Assembly: GCF_024606225.1 (NCBI RefSeq)
Contig: NZ_JAGRPU010000012.1
Location: 62,001 to 126,000 of the forward strand
Length of the DNA stretch: 64,000 bases
Direction: 5' to 3'
Source: Endozoicomonas sp. ISHI1
GTDB lineage: Bacteria; Pseudomonadota; Gammaproteobacteria; Pseudomonadales; Endozoicomonadaceae
In this document: positions 37,464-49,100 of the stretch, in pieces
Layout: each line of letters opens with the position of its first letter
Position numbering within the stretch: the stretch's first letter is position 1
Position numbers and translations under genes: made by a program
Notes under the pieces: generated by a model
Told to the model about the DNA's origin: nothing
Seen by the model: only the letters and a program-made list of their open reading frames with translations
Databases searched by the model: none

Positions 37464-37539
37464 CCACGAAACAACAATAAGCTGTCACACGGTTTGCACT
37501 GTTTAACGCTGCCAGAATAGCTAAAACTATATTCGGAGA

Positions 37540-40500
37540 TTACATGAGGTATTGACTAACTTCAGAGTTTCTTTTTTTTGCTGCCTCAATAAAGGCCTCA
37601 TCGTGTTTGAGCCCGATAGCGACAAAAGTAAAAGCATGAGCATCCTTTTCAATTAAATCCAGCATGTAATCATGATCCTGCAATACCGTTTTATCGACAT
37701 ACATCAAGCAATTAATATTGACAGTTATTAAGGTTTTAATAATATTTCTATCACTTCGGATTCTTTCACTGGCATATTGCAGAGCTCCTAAAGAATTTGC
37801 AACAGCGGCTATGACAACCTTCTCATCATCCCGAAGTGTCGGGCTGGCATATTGCAGATGATAACCATCTCTGGCGATTGCAAGCATGACGACCTCTGCA
37901 ATACCCTTCAGCTCCTCACTCACATATTCCAGACTGTATGGATGTAGTGCAACCGTTGCCAATACAAGGTCTTTATCGTTGCAAATTCGTTGGCTGGCAT
38001 ATTTCAGTCCATCCTTGAGCAGGACATTCCTGAGCTTTTCTTTATGATCCCCAAGCGACTGAACCGGTAAAAAATCAAAGTTCAGGTTGTAACCGGAGGA
38101 TGGCTTGATAACAAAGTAATGATCTTTCAAATGGGGATACACAAGATCAACCCATCGATTAGCCTTACCGGGATGTAACAATAAAAAATGATGCAGTAGT
38201 TCCCTGCGGATGTCCTCAGGAAGCTCATCACTCATGAACATTTCCCGAAGATTGTCCTTCGATTTAACCAACCGATGACAATGATCAATAAACTGTTTTA
38301 GATGATTGTTTAATAATTGGTAGCAACCGCGATCAATACCATATCGGTAAGTATCAGCCATTAACAAAAGGCAATGTTGAAAGGCGAATCTATTGGCTTC
38401 TGCCGCAACATCGCTATCAAGGCGTTGGGCAAGTAAATTCAAGTTCCACTGATCTCCTTCAAAAATACCGCTTGAGCTTAAGAAGTCCCAATCCAGCCAA
38501 TTAACTGTCTGCAATGCCGTTATGAGTTTTACAAAGGCACCCTCCATGGCTTGACGTGATGTCATTCGCGGACATTTGACGATCACTTCAGCCGCTGCGG
38601 CGTTGCAACCAGACTTCATGCTATCAGCATTTTTATCCAGTTCCATCGCTTTCAGTAACTGCACCAGAAACCACATACGTTTTAACTTGCCGGGTGCATC
38701 ACTGCCATCAGTGCGGTAAAAGTTTTCAGAGAATTTCAGCCGCAAGGTACCTCCTTCTCCCTCCTCCTCATTTTCAAGTAGCTCGATAAAGCCCGCAAAA
38801 CCGGATAACTCAAAGTTAACAATCAAGGTATGATCCATACTGATCACAGTCCCGGTAAGAGGTCTTGATTCTCTTAGGGATGCTCTGCAGGACGGACTCA
38901 ATATCGTTAACTTTTTACTCGAGCCACCCGGAGTCGTGCAATCAACATAGATGAAGCTATTGTCTCTGGATAGCACGCTCAGAGCCGAGGCCCGGGTAAC
39001 CGGTACCCGGGCCTTTATTAAGAACCCATGCAATTCAAAAATCAGGTCATTGACACGGCGGACCTCCTCAGTCTTCCAAAGATTGAGAGCTTTAAAACAG
39101 GATAAGACAACTTGTTTATCACGCTTCAGTCTTTCACTCACATACTTCAGGTTGTATGGATATACGGCAATGGTTGCTAGTACAAGGTCTTTATCATTTC
39201 GAACCCGTTGGCTGGCATATTTCAGTCCCTGCCTGCGCAAAACATTCTTGATGTTTTCTCTGTTAACCCTTAGCGAATGAGCGGGTGGAACCTCAAAATC
39301 CACGCTACAACTGCAGGATGGATTGACAACAAAGTACTGATCTCCCAGGTCATACACATCTTCGAACAATGGCGTAGCCTTATCAGGCTCTAATAATAAA
39401 AAATGCTGTAAGAGTTCCTTGCGGGTGTCTTCAGCGATCTCATCACTCATTAACACTTCCAGAGGGGTGTGAATTGATTCAAAGAACCTTCGACTATGAT
39501 GAATAAACTCTTTTTGATGATTGTTTAATAACTGTATTAATAACCGGAAACAATCTCGATTAATGTAATATTGAGCATAATGAACAATCAAGAAAAGGCA
39601 GTGTTCAAAGGCGAATCTATAGGCTTCTGTCGTAACATCGCTATCAAGGTGGTGTACAAGGCTGTTAAAGCTCCACTGCACTCCTTCAAAAATGGCTGTT
39701 GACTTTAAGACCTCATCCAGGTTCTTAATGACAGATAACGCCGTTATCAGTTTTATAAAGGCTTCCGGCATGATTTCACGTGATTTCATATGGGAGCATT
39801 CGACAATTATTTCACCCGCTACGGCATTACAACTGAACTTCATACTATCAGCGTGTTCATCCAGATTGATCGCTTTCAGTAACTGCGTCAGAAACCACAT
39901 ACGTTTCAACTTGCCGGGGCCATCACTGCCATCAGCCCTTTTAAATCGGTCAGAAAATTTCAGCCGCAGGGTACGTCCTTTCCCCCCCTCTGCGTGTTCA
40001 AGCAGCTCAATAAGGCCCACGTGATGTCCTAATTCAAGGTTAACAATCAAAGCATCATCCATAATGATGACAGTCGCCGGACACTCTGACCTAACGAGGG
40101 ATGCCTTGCAGGAGCGACTAAATAGCGGTACCTTTTTAACCGGGCCTCCCGGAGTCCTGCAATCTGCATAAGTGACGGGCCATATCCTGGATATCTTGCC
40201 CTGACCCGAGGCCAGAGCGACCGGTGCCAGTGCCTTTACGAATCGCTGATGCAGGGCAAAAATCAGTTCATGGACACTCAGAACCTGCTCAGCCTTCCCG
40301 GGGTTGAGTGCCTGAAGAGAAGATTGTAACTGACGGCAGGCCAATACCCACTGACGAAATGATAGCTGTCCTTCTTCAGGGGCTTGCACGGGCTGAATGA
40401 CACTTTTCAGCTCTGACTGAATGGTCTCTTTCAGCGCCTTGAAGCGGTTGGTCAGTTGCGGTAATTCATCCAGCCATGGCTCCACCTTGGATAAATCGCT

Positions 40501-42432
40501 GATACCCGCCAGCTGCAGGAATGAATTGTACCCATCCAGCAGCGCTTCCGCCCCATGAACCAGCCGGTTTACATTGTCCCGGGTCACCGCCAGTAGCTCT
40601 GAACGTTGCGGCGACATGCTCAGTTTTATCGGGTTTGCCAGACAATCCAGTCCACCACCGGGGGCAAAAAATGCCAGCAGCCGGGCATTTTGGTCCGTGA
40701 GCCACTGAAACCCCCTGGCGACCTGGCTGAATGTGCCTTCAGATGGGGACAAATCATCCCGTGACGGGACGGCTGTCGTTAAAGGTAAATCAGAAACAGC
40801 AGAGGACAGGCTTCTGAGACTGGCCAGTTTTTCGGTAATGTCACCGGCAACAATGAAGGCTCCTGGCTCATCTTTAAAGCGGGCGCAGGCCAGTGTCGCC
40901 TGTTGGCCATCCCGGGCGGCCAATGCCACAAACTCTTCACCAGCACGCATTAAGGTTATTTTTTCTTGTTTCAGGAAGATCGCTACATGATCATTGAATC
41001 CTGCTTCGGCAAGGACAAAACCCCCTGCCCGCTTGATAAACTCTGGCTCAAGCATCCAATCTTCAGCGTGGTGTGCCACGACAATGGCTCCCTCTGACAT
41101 AGAGTCTGCGTCTCGTTCCCTGGCCAGCCAGAGGGGTCCGGTGCAGTAGCCTTCGCTGATACCCTCGCCAATGGCCAGAATTTCTTCGGGTTCGGGTATA
41201 GGCATGGCAAAATCCATACCGCCAGAAAGCCGGGTAACAGGGCGCACCTGCAACAGGAACAGGCGATCCTGATGATCAATGGCAAACTCCACATCAACGG
41301 GGCAGAGCAGAAGGTCTTCCAGCTCTGTCACCACCTCCCTGAGCTTTGCAACCATGGCATCACTGAGTTGCTGTCCAGCGTCGTTTGATTGAGCATCAGC
41401 ATGATCAATTCTTGTTTCCGAATAGCCGTCATTGTTCTTGTGCAGGATGAAGTGACTTGAGAGCGTTCCGGGAAAGTATTGAGAGCTGACAGCCTCTTCT
41501 TTGCGATCCTTGCGATAAATATCAATGCGGTGTGGCGTGTTACCGGACTGCCCTGCCACAATGCCTCTGGGCTGGCCCTGTGTGTACTCAACCCTGACAG
41601 TATCATCCTGAAAGGCCTGAAAGCTCATGACGACCCCGCCGTATTTGCAATCAATACACTGCTGGATGACCAGCGCCATGGGTTGCGGTATACCTTCAGA
41701 GCATACTTCAGGCTGGTAAGCTGAAGCCATGACTTTAAGACAGGTTCGCAAAATATCCTCTTCTCCCTGAACTAAAGAGAGGTATTTACCCGCCTGGGCA
41801 TCACCGTAGTTATCTTCATTGATGCCGGAACTGCGAACAATCACAGACCGTGATGTGGCAAGTCTGTCCAGCTGACTGCGCAGATCACCGATTTGTCGGG
41901 CCGCTTCAGAATCTTTAACCTGCTCGTAATAATCATCACTGGCAATAAATTTCGCCAGACCCGCCAGCCAGCTATTCCTTTTGGTCTGCTCTGAAGGTGG
42001 CAAGGCATTGAGACGTGCCCTGATCCTCGTCAGGCTGATCTCTGTCTCTGCCTCAAGTTCACAGTCAATCATGGGAAGGTAGCGGGCTAAACAATGGGTA
42101 TCAAGAGGGTGCTGTTCAAGTGCATTCATGACCCGGGATGTCACACATTTGAATGGCGGAACAGACAGATCTGCTGTTTTCATGCGCCACAAAAACAGCC
42201 CCTTACCCCCCAGTTCTTCCCGGTTGGGGGGTGTCTGATCTGAAACAGATAAACTGCAGAGACGCTTGGCTAAAGGCGTTTCGCAGGTCGAAACGCCACT
42301 GGGATCAGAATCATCGAGATACCTTTTGGGTGAACTATCAGCCCCTTTGGATGGGCTGCCAGCCCAGATATTCTGACTTGCATAAGTTGTCAGGATTCGA
42401 TCATTCGATTTATCAGAATTAGTATTAAACAT
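37540..42432 (-). CDS. Array paralogue C: long form with duplicated C-terminal half
   Basis: 1630 aa, about 400 longer than its neighbours. Residues 1-1108 match the common plan: leader with SPKRYLDD and AKRLC, ATP-grasp, swivelling domain with EAGFNDHVAI, helical module, first DUF4116 repeats ending KRDKQVVLSC. At about residue 1109 (near base 39105) the sequence jumps back to the middle of the helical module (FKALNLWKTEEVRRVNDLIF, compare LQALNPGKAEQVLSVHELIF) and runs a second time through TLRLKFSE, MWFLVQLLKAMELDK and a full set of DUF4116 repeats to the end. The two halves have diverged clearly, so the fusion joined different paralogues or is old. Probably made by unequal crossing-over. 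Starts ATG 42432 with AAGGGATATCACA before it. Confidence 0.85.
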   Translation of the reverse strand: MFNTNSDKSNDRILTTYASQNIWAGSPSKGADSSPKRYLDDSDPSGVSTCETPLAKRLCSLSVSDQTPPNREELGGKGLFLWRMKTADLSVPPFKCVTSRVMNALEQHPLDTHCLARYLPMIDCELEAETEISLTRIRARLNALPPSEQTKRNSWLAGLAKFIASDDYYEQVKDSEAARQIGDLRSQLDRLATSRSVIVRSSGINEDNYGDAQAGKYLSLVQGEEDILRTCLKVMASAYQPEVCSEGIPQPMALVIQQCIDCKYGGVVMSFQAFQDDTVRVEYTQGQPRGIVAGQSGNTPHRIDIYRKDRKEEAVSSQYFPGTLSSHFILHKNNDGYSETRIDHADAQSNDAGQQLSDAMVAKLREVVTELEDLLLCPVDVEFAIDHQDRLFLLQVRPVTRLSGGMDFAMPIPEPEEILAIGEGISEGYCTGPLWLARERDADSMSEGAIVVAHHAEDWMLEPEFIKRAGGFVLAEAGFNDHVAIFLKQEKITLMRAGEEFVALAARDGQQATLACARFKDEPGAFIVAGDITEKLASLRSLSSAVSDLPLTTAVPSRDDLSPSEGTFSQVARGFQWLTDQNARLLAFFAPGGGLDCLANPIKLSMSPQRSELLAVTRDNVNRLVHGAEALLDGYNSFLQLAGISDLSKVEPWLDELPQLTNRFKALKETIQSELKSVIQPVQAPEEGQLSFRQWVLACRQLQSSLQALNPGKAEQVLSVHELIFALHQRFVKALAPVALASGQGKISRIWPVTYADCRTPGGPVKKVPLFSRSCKASLVRSECPATVIIMDDALIVNLELGHHVGLIELLEHAEGGKGRTLRLKFSDRFKRADGSDGPGKLKRMWFLTQLLKAINLDEHADSMKFSCNAVAGEIIVECSHMKSREIMPEAFIKLITALSVIKNLDEVLKSTAIFEGVQWSFNSLVHHLDSDVTTEAYRFAFEHCLFLIVHYAQYYINRDCFRLLIQLLNNHQKEFIHHSRRFFESIHTPLEVLMSDEIAEDTRKELLQHFLLLEPDKATPLFEDVYDLGDQYFVVNPSCSCSVDFEVPPAHSLRVNRENIKNVLRRQGLKYASQRVRNDKDLVLATIAVYPYNLKYVSERLKRDKQVVLSCFKALNLWKTEEVRRVNDLIFELHGFLIKARVPVTRASALSVLSRDNSFIYVDCTTPGGSSKKLTILSPSCRASLRESRPLTGTVISMDHTLIVNFELSGFAGFIELLENEEEGEGGTLRLKFSENFYRTDGSDAPGKLKRMWFLVQLLKAMELDKNADSMKSGCNAAAAEVIVKCPRMTSRQAMEGAFVKLITALQTVNWLDWDFLSSSGIFEGDQWNLNLLAQRLDSDVAAEANRFAFQHCLLLMADTYRYGIDRGCYQLLNNHLKQFIDHCHRLVKSKDNLREMFMSDELPEDIRRELLHHFLLLHPGKANRWVDLVYPHLKDHYFVIKPSSGYNLNFDFLPVQSLGDHKEKLRNVLLKDGLKYASQRICNDKDLVLATVALHPYSLEYVSEELKGIAEVVMLAIARDGYHLQYASPTLRDDEKVVIAAVANSLGALQYASERIRSDRNIIKTLITVNINCLMYVDKTVLQDHDYMLDLIEKDAHAFTFVAIGLKHDEAFIEAAKKRNSEVSQYLM

Positions 42433-42500
42433 TGTGATATCCCTTTTATAATATCCATCCGTGATTCAATGGCTGGCACATCAATAAGCTTCTCTTATTC

Positions 42501-42540
42501 GGCCATGATTTTTTATAAATATCAGCCTTCAGTCTGAAGC
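42501..42540 (-). promoter_or_regulatory. Diverged array leader upstream of gene C
   Basis: CATGATTTTTTATAAATATCAGCCTTCAGTCTGAAGC keeps the T-rich TATAAA block and the CTGAAG block, but the sequence between them has diverged from the other copies. Confidence 0.4.
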
Positions 42541-42611
42541 AGGCACAAGGAAAAACGACAGTAACCTGTTAATTCAAGATTGTCAGAATAGATCAGACCT
42601 TATTCACAAAA

Positions 42612-45600
42612 TTACCGGCCTTGTTTAAAAGCAGAGAATTCATCATGCAGCCTTTGACTGGCATATAGAAGCCCATTCTCCAGAAAGGCTTTCTTGACTT
42701 TTTCTTTATGTTCGCTGAACGGCTGATCAGGTGAAATAACAAACTTCAGTTCGTAATCTTCTGATGGATCGATAATAAAGCTTTTACCCCTCAAATGAGG
42801 ATACACATCCTCAACCAATGGGATAGTCCACCTGGGATCTAATAATAACAAATGATGAAAGAGTTCCCTGCGGGTGTCCTCAGCGATATCATCACTTATT
42901 AGCACTTTCTCTAAAGAATTCTCCAAATTAGTTAAGCGTCGACAATGATCAATAAATTGCAGTTGGTGGTGGTTTAATAACCGATAGCAACTGGGAAGAA
43001 TGTCATATTGGATACTACAAACCATTAAGAAAAGACAATTTTGGAAGGCGAATCTATCAGCTTCTGTCACAACATCACTATCAAGGCGTTGTGCAAGCAG
43101 GTTAAAGTTCCACTGAACTTCTTCAAAAATGCGTGTTTCCTCTAAAAAAAGATCCAGATTCCGAACAGACTTTAACGCTGTTATCAATTTTTCAAAAGCT
43201 TCCTGCATGGTTTCAGGTGATGTCATCCGGGGGCATTCGACGATAATTTCTCCTGCAACGGCATTGCAGCTCAGCTTCATGCAATCAGCATGTTTATCCA
43301 GATCGATGGCTTTTAGTAACTGCACCAGAAACCACATGCGTTTCAACTTGCCGGAGTCATCACTACCATCAGGGCTACAAAATGTGTCAGAAAATGTTAG
43401 CCGCAAAGTTCGTCCTTTTCCCCCCTCTGCTTGTTCGAGCAGCTCAATCAAGCCCAAATGTTCTCCAAACTTCATGTTAACAATCAGGGCACCCTTCATA
43501 CTGGCGACCGTCGCTCTGCGCACAAATTCTTTGAGGAATGTTTTGCAGGACTCACTCAACAGCGGTGCCGTTTCACCAGGGGCCGAGCACTGAACATAGG
43601 TGACGTTGCCATCGGTAGATATCCTGCCCTGACGCGAAGTCAGAGTGACCGATGCCAGTGCCCTTACGAAGCGCTGATGCAGGGCAAAAATCAGCTCATG
43701 GACACTTTGAACCCGGTCAGCTCCATCATGGTTGAGTACTTGAAGACGGGATTGTAGCTTTTGACAGGCAGCCAACCACTGACGAAACGATACCTGCCTT
43801 TTTTCAAAGGCCTGCACAGGAAGAATGATACTCTCTAACACTGATCGGATGGTCTTTTTCAGCGTCACGAACCGATTGTTCAGGAGCGGAAATTCATCTT
43901 GCAATAACTTAACCTGCGTTGAACAGACTTTTCCAGCCAGCCGTAAGAATGCCTGGTAACCCTTCAACAGGGCTTCAGCCCCATGAATCAGTCTGTTTAC
44001 GCTGTCCCTGGTCTCTGCCATTAGCTCCGAACGCTGCGGCGACATGCTCAGACTTACCGGGTTTGCCAGACAATCCAGTCCACCACCGGGAGTAAAAAAT
44101 GCCAACAGACGGGCATTTTGATCCGTGAGCCATTGAAAGCCGCTGGCAATCTGCCGGAATGTATCTTCAGGGGGTGACATATCATCCCGTGACGGGACGG
44201 CTGTCGTTAAAGGTAAATCAGAAACAGCAGAGGAGAAGCTTCTGCGACTGGCCAGTTTTTCGGTAATGTCACCGGCAACAATGAAGGCTCCGGGCTCACC
44301 TTTAAAGCGGGCACAGGCCAGTGTCGCCTGTTGGCCATCCTGAACGGCTAATGTCTCAAACTGACCATCAGCCAGCATCAAAGTTTTTCGTTTCTGTCTC
44401 ATGACGATTGCTACATGATCATTGAATCCTCCTTCAGCGAGGACAACCCCCCCTGCCCGCTTCAGGAACTCAGGCTCAAGCATCCAGTCTTCAGCGTGTC
44501 GGGCCACGATAATAGCTCTCTCTGGCATAGAGCCAGCCTCTTGTTTTTTGGCCAGCCAGATGGGTCCGGTGCAGAAGCCTTCACTGACGGTCTGTCCAAT
44601 GACCAGAGACTCTTCGGGTATAGGCAGGGCAAAATCCATGCCGCCAGGGAGCCGGGTTACAGGCCGCACCTGCAACAAAAACAGGCGGCCCTGATGATCA
44701 ATGGCAAACTCCGCATCCACGGGGCAGAGCAACAGGTCTTCCAGCTTTGTCAGCGCCTCCCTGAGTTCTGAAATCGTTTTATCACTGAGTGGTTGTTCAT
44801 CGTCGTTTGATTGAGCATCGGCATCAAAAATTTCTTTTTCCGAGTAGCCGTTGTCGTTTTTGTGCAGGATGAAGTGACTTGAGATCTTCCCGGGAACGAA
44901 TTGATAATGGTCAGTTTCTTCTTTGCGATCCTCGCGAAAAATATCAATGCGGTGGGGTGTGTTGCCAAACTGCCCTGCGACCACGCCTTTGGGTTGTCCG
45001 GGAGTGAACTCAATCCTGACGGTATCATCCTGAAAAGATTGATAGCTCATGGCGACCCCGCCATATCGGCAATCCAGGCAGTGTTGGATAATCAACGCCA
45101 TGGGTTGCGGTATACCTTCGGAACAGACTTCAGGCCGGTAACCTGAGGCCATGGCCTTAAGGCAGGTTCTTAATACATCGTCTTCTCGCTGAACGACAGA
45201 GAGGTATTTGCCCGCCTGGGCATCGCCGTAGTTGTCTTCGTTGATGCCGGAACTGCGGACAATCACCGGCTGTGATGTAGAGAGCTGACGGCGCAGCTCC
45301 CTGATTTGTTGGGCCGCCTCAGAATCTTTAACCTGTTCGTAATAGTCATCACTGGCAACAAATTGTGCCAGCTCCGCCAGCCAGCTATCCCTCTTGGCTT
45401 GATCTGAAGGCGGCAAACCATTGAGGTATTCCCGTATGTTCGCCAGGCTGGTCTCTGACCCCGGTTCAAGGACGATCCAGGGAAGGCAGCGTTCTGAACG
45501 ACGGGTATCCAAAAGATGTTGTTCAAGCGCATTCATGACTTGAGCAGTAACACATTCGAAGGGTGGAACAAGCAGACCGGCTTTCTTCATGCGCTGCAAA

Positions 45601-45845
45601 AACATGCCCTTGCCGCCAAGTTGTTCCCGGTTGGCGGGACAACAATCTGCAGCCTGTGCCAAAACGGGTGAACGGCAGGTGCGACCGTCTATCGGCGTTC
45701 GGTCGGGTACGCCACCGGGATCAGGCTCACTGAAATACCTTTTGGGTGAACTATTAGCCCCTTCGAATGGACTGCCAGCCCTCTCATTGGAATCAGTTGT
45801 CAGGCTTTGAGGATTTGATATGTCAAAAGTAGTATCAGGTAACAT
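42612..45845 (-). CDS. Array paralogue D: short form without DUF4116 repeat array
   Basis: 1077 aa. Leader with SPKRYFSEPD and GRTC, ATP-grasp (GGKGMFLQRMKKAGLLVPP to LQVRPVTRL), swivelling domain with EGGFNDHVAI, helical module (TLRLTFSD, MWFLVQLLKAIDLDK). It ends inside what would be the first DUF4116 repeat (ENGLLYASQRLHDEFSAFK), so the binding repeats are absent. The first 120 residues are nearly the same as in paralogue E, while the middle of the ATP-grasp domain (GQFGNTPHRIDIFREDRKEE) is close to H, a mosaic pattern. ATG start with GGGAGGG eight bases upstream. Confidence 0.85.
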   Translation of the reverse strand: MLPDTTFDISNPQSLTTDSNERAGSPFEGANSSPKRYFSEPDPGGVPDRTPIDGRTCRSPVLAQAADCCPANREQLGGKGMFLQRMKKAGLLVPPFECVTAQVMNALEQHLLDTRRSERCLPWIVLEPGSETSLANIREYLNGLPPSDQAKRDSWLAELAQFVASDDYYEQVKDSEAAQQIRELRRQLSTSQPVIVRSSGINEDNYGDAQAGKYLSVVQREDDVLRTCLKAMASGYRPEVCSEGIPQPMALIIQHCLDCRYGGVAMSYQSFQDDTVRIEFTPGQPKGVVAGQFGNTPHRIDIFREDRKEETDHYQFVPGKISSHFILHKNDNGYSEKEIFDADAQSNDDEQPLSDKTISELREALTKLEDLLLCPVDAEFAIDHQGRLFLLQVRPVTRLPGGMDFALPIPEESLVIGQTVSEGFCTGPIWLAKKQEAGSMPERAIIVARHAEDWMLEPEFLKRAGGVVLAEGGFNDHVAIVMRQKRKTLMLADGQFETLAVQDGQQATLACARFKGEPGAFIVAGDITEKLASRRSFSSAVSDLPLTTAVPSRDDMSPPEDTFRQIASGFQWLTDQNARLLAFFTPGGGLDCLANPVSLSMSPQRSELMAETRDSVNRLIHGAEALLKGYQAFLRLAGKVCSTQVKLLQDEFPLLNNRFVTLKKTIRSVLESIILPVQAFEKRQVSFRQWLAACQKLQSRLQVLNHDGADRVQSVHELIFALHQRFVRALASVTLTSRQGRISTDGNVTYVQCSAPGETAPLLSESCKTFLKEFVRRATVASMKGALIVNMKFGEHLGLIELLEQAEGGKGRTLRLTFSDTFCSPDGSDDSGKLKRMWFLVQLLKAIDLDKHADCMKLSCNAVAGEIIVECPRMTSPETMQEAFEKLITALKSVRNLDLFLEETRIFEEVQWNFNLLAQRLDSDVVTEADRFAFQNCLFLMVCSIQYDILPSCYRLLNHHQLQFIDHCRRLTNLENSLEKVLISDDIAEDTRRELFHHLLLLDPRWTIPLVEDVYPHLRGKSFIIDPSEDYELKFVISPDQPFSEHKEKVKKAFLENGLLYASQRLHDEFSAFKQGR

Positions 45846-45913
45846 CAGGATATCCCTCCCATGTTATTATTCATCCATGATTTAATTGCTAACGCATAAA
45901 GCAATCACTTCCT

Positions 45914-45957
45914 TTTGACAATGAAGTTTTTATAAAGTTCAGTCGACAGTCTGAAGC
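45914..45957 (-). promoter_or_regulatory. Conserved array leader upstream of gene D
   Basis: TTTTGACAATGAAGTTTTTA followed by TAAAGTTCAGTCGACAGTCTGAAG, the same block as at the other genes, 69 bases from the start codon. Confidence 0.5.
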
Positions 45958-45969
45958 ACGCAACAGGCA

Positions 45970-46159
45970 AAACGAAAGATAATTAAATCACAGGGACTTC
46001 CTTGTCTTTTTTTTGCATCGAACTCACGTTGAAAAAGAAAATCCGCAATGGTATGACGAACTCCTTCTTAGCGACCATATTGATGCCAGCCAGAAGAGGT
46101 TTTAAGAGGCTTTGCCAGTGAATTCAAGCTTTGTCTCGAAATTGTCCCCTACAGAGAGA
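45970..46159. other. Gene E-gene D spacer, non-conserved part
   Basis: About 190 bases between the gene D leader and the end of gene E. This spacer (314 bases in all) is longer than most in the array and its left part does not match the other spacers. No gene or hairpin recognised. Confidence 0.3.
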
Positions 46160-49100
46160 TCAGACTTTATTCGCAGATTTCCTGACGTATTGACGAACTT
46201 CAGAGTTTCTTTGTCTTGCTGCCTCAATAAAAGTTTCATCATGTTTAAGCCCGGGAGCAACATGTTCGAAAGCACGGGGATTTTGTTTAATTAACTCCAG
46301 CATATATTCGCGATCATTCAATACTATTTCACTGGCACAATTCAAGTTATCAATATCATCATCGATTACCATTTGAATAATGTTTTTATCGCTTCGGAGT
46401 CTTTCACTTGCATACTCAAGAGCTCTTGGATAATGAGCGATAGCGAACTTTACAATCTCTTCATTATCCTTAATTTTCGGGCCGGCATACATCAGAAAAA
46501 CGCCACATTGGGTGATTGCGGTCAAGGCAACCTCTTCATCATCTTTCAATTCTTCACTAGCATATTTAAGGTTTATTGGACGTGCTGCAATGAAAGGTAA
46601 TACAAAGTCTTTATCATTTAGAACCCGTTGGCTGCCATATTCCAGTCCATGCTTTAGCAAGGATTTTTTGATCTTTTCTTTATTTTCCGAAAGCGACTGC
46701 TCCGGAGGAACATCAAAACTTAGCCTGTAACTGTACGATGATGGTTTTACAACATAGCATTGACCTCTCAAATCGAGATAAACATCCTCAACCAATGGAG
46801 TAGCGTTTTTGGCATCCAAGAATAACAGATGATGTAAAAGATCCCTGCGGGTTTCCTCAGCAATCTCATTGCTCATTAATATCTCCCGAAAACTGCCCAC
46901 CGATTTACCACGGCACTCTGCTAACCGCTGAGCACAATTAACAAACTGTTTGTGGTTGGGTAATAACTTGAAACAATCAGGAGTGGAGTCGATATTCTTC
47001 TTATAATACATTGAGAAAAGACAATGTTGAAAGGCAAACCTGTAAGCCTCTGTCGCAATATCACCATTAAGACGTTGCGTGAGCAAGCTAAAGTTCCATT
47101 GATCTCCTTCAAAAACGGCAATCCTATCCATGTAAGAATCCAGATTATACATGGCACTTAACGCAGTTATCAGTTTTGCAAAGGCTTCCTGCATGGTTTC
47201 AGTGGTTGACATTCGAGGGCACTCGACGAGAATCTCTCCCGCAACCGCGTTGAAACTCACTTTCATGCTATCAGAATTTTTATCCAGTTCGAGTGCTCTC
47301 AGTAACTGCACCAGAAACCACATACGCTTTAACTTGCCTTTTCTATCAATACCATCAGATATATAAAACTGGTCAGAGAATTTCAGGCGTAAGGTTCGTT
47401 CTTTCCCCCCCTCTGCGCATTCAAGTAACTCGATAAGGCAAACATGACTGCCAAGCTTCAGGTTAACAATCAAGACATCATCCATGATGACGACAGTTCC
47501 TGAACACCCTAACTCTGCGATTGATACTTTGCAGGACGGCCTCAATAGCGGCGCCTTTTCAATTGGGTTACTCAGGGCCGTGCAATCGACATAGGTGATG
47601 TGCTTTTCCGAAGATATGCTACCCTGACCAGAAGCCAGAGTAAGCGGCGCCAGTGCGTTTACAAAACGCTGATGGAGGGCAAAAATCAGCTCATGGACAC
47701 TACGGACCTGCTCAGCTTCCCCGGGTTTGAGCGCCTGAAGAGAGGATTGCAGCTCGCGGCAGGCGGCCAGCCACCCACGAAATGATACCCGCCCTTCTTT
47801 ACCGACTTGCAGTGGCTGGATGATACACTCTAACCCTGATCGGATGGTCTGCTTCAGTGTCCCAAACCGGTTGATCAATGGCGGTAATTCATCCAGCATT
47901 GGCTGGATCTGGGGTACAGAGTTATTATCAGCCAGCCGCAAGTATGCCCCGTACCCATCCAGTAGTGCTTCAGCTCCATGAACCAGCCGATTTACGCTGT
48001 CCCTGATCTCTGCCAGTAACTCTGAACGCTGCGGCGACATGCTCAGTTTTATCGGGCTTGTCAGACAATCCAGTCCACCACCGGGTGTAAACAATGCCAA
48101 CAGGCGGGCATTTTGATCGTTGAGCCACTGAAAACCGCTGGCGACCAGGCAGAATGTCTCTTCAGGGAGAGACAAATCATCCCGTGAAGGGACGGCTTTT
48201 ACTAACGGAACATCAGAAAAAGCAGGAGACAGGCTTGTGTGACTGGCCAGTTTTTCGGTAAGGTCGCCGACAACAATAAAGGCACCGGGCTTGCCGTTAA
48301 AGCGAGCACAGGCCAACGTCACCTGTTGTCCATCCTGAGCGGCCACAGCCTCATACTTTTTACCGGCTAGCATCAGGGTCTTTCCTTCCTGTTTCATAAG
48401 AATCGCGACATGATCATTGAATCCGGCTTCGGCCAGGACAAACCCCCCTGCCCGCTCAAGGAACTCAGGCTCAAGCATCCACTCTTCAGCGTGGTGGGCC
48501 ACGACAATGGCTCCCTGTGGTATAGAGCCTGCCTTTTGTTTTTTGGCCGGCCAGACGAGTCCGGTGCAATAGCCTTCGCTGATGGCTTCGCCAATGGCCA
48601 GACTGTCTTCGGGCATGGACATGGCAAAATCCATACCGCCAGAGAGTCGGGTTATGGGGCGCACCTGCAACACGAACAGGCAACCCTGATGATCGATGGC
48701 AAACTCCACATCCACGGGGCAGAGCAAGAGGTCTTCCAGCTTTGGCACCACCTTCCTGAGTTCTGAAACCGTGTTATCACTGAGTTTTTGCCCACCGTCG
48801 TCTGATTGAGCATCCGCATCATCAATTCTTGTTTCAGAATAACCGTTATTATCCTTGTTTTTGCGAAGGATGAAGCAGCTTGAAACCGTTCCGGGAAAGT
48901 ATTGAGAGCTGTCAGCGCCTTTTTTACGAAAAATATCAATACGGTGGGGCATGTTACCGGACTGACCTGCCACTGCGCCTCTGGGCTGACCGGGTGTGTA
49001 CTCAACCCTGATGGTATCATCCTGAAAAGACTGAAAGCTCATGACGACCCCACCATATTGGCAGTCGATGCACTGCTGCATGATCAGTGCCATGGGTGGT

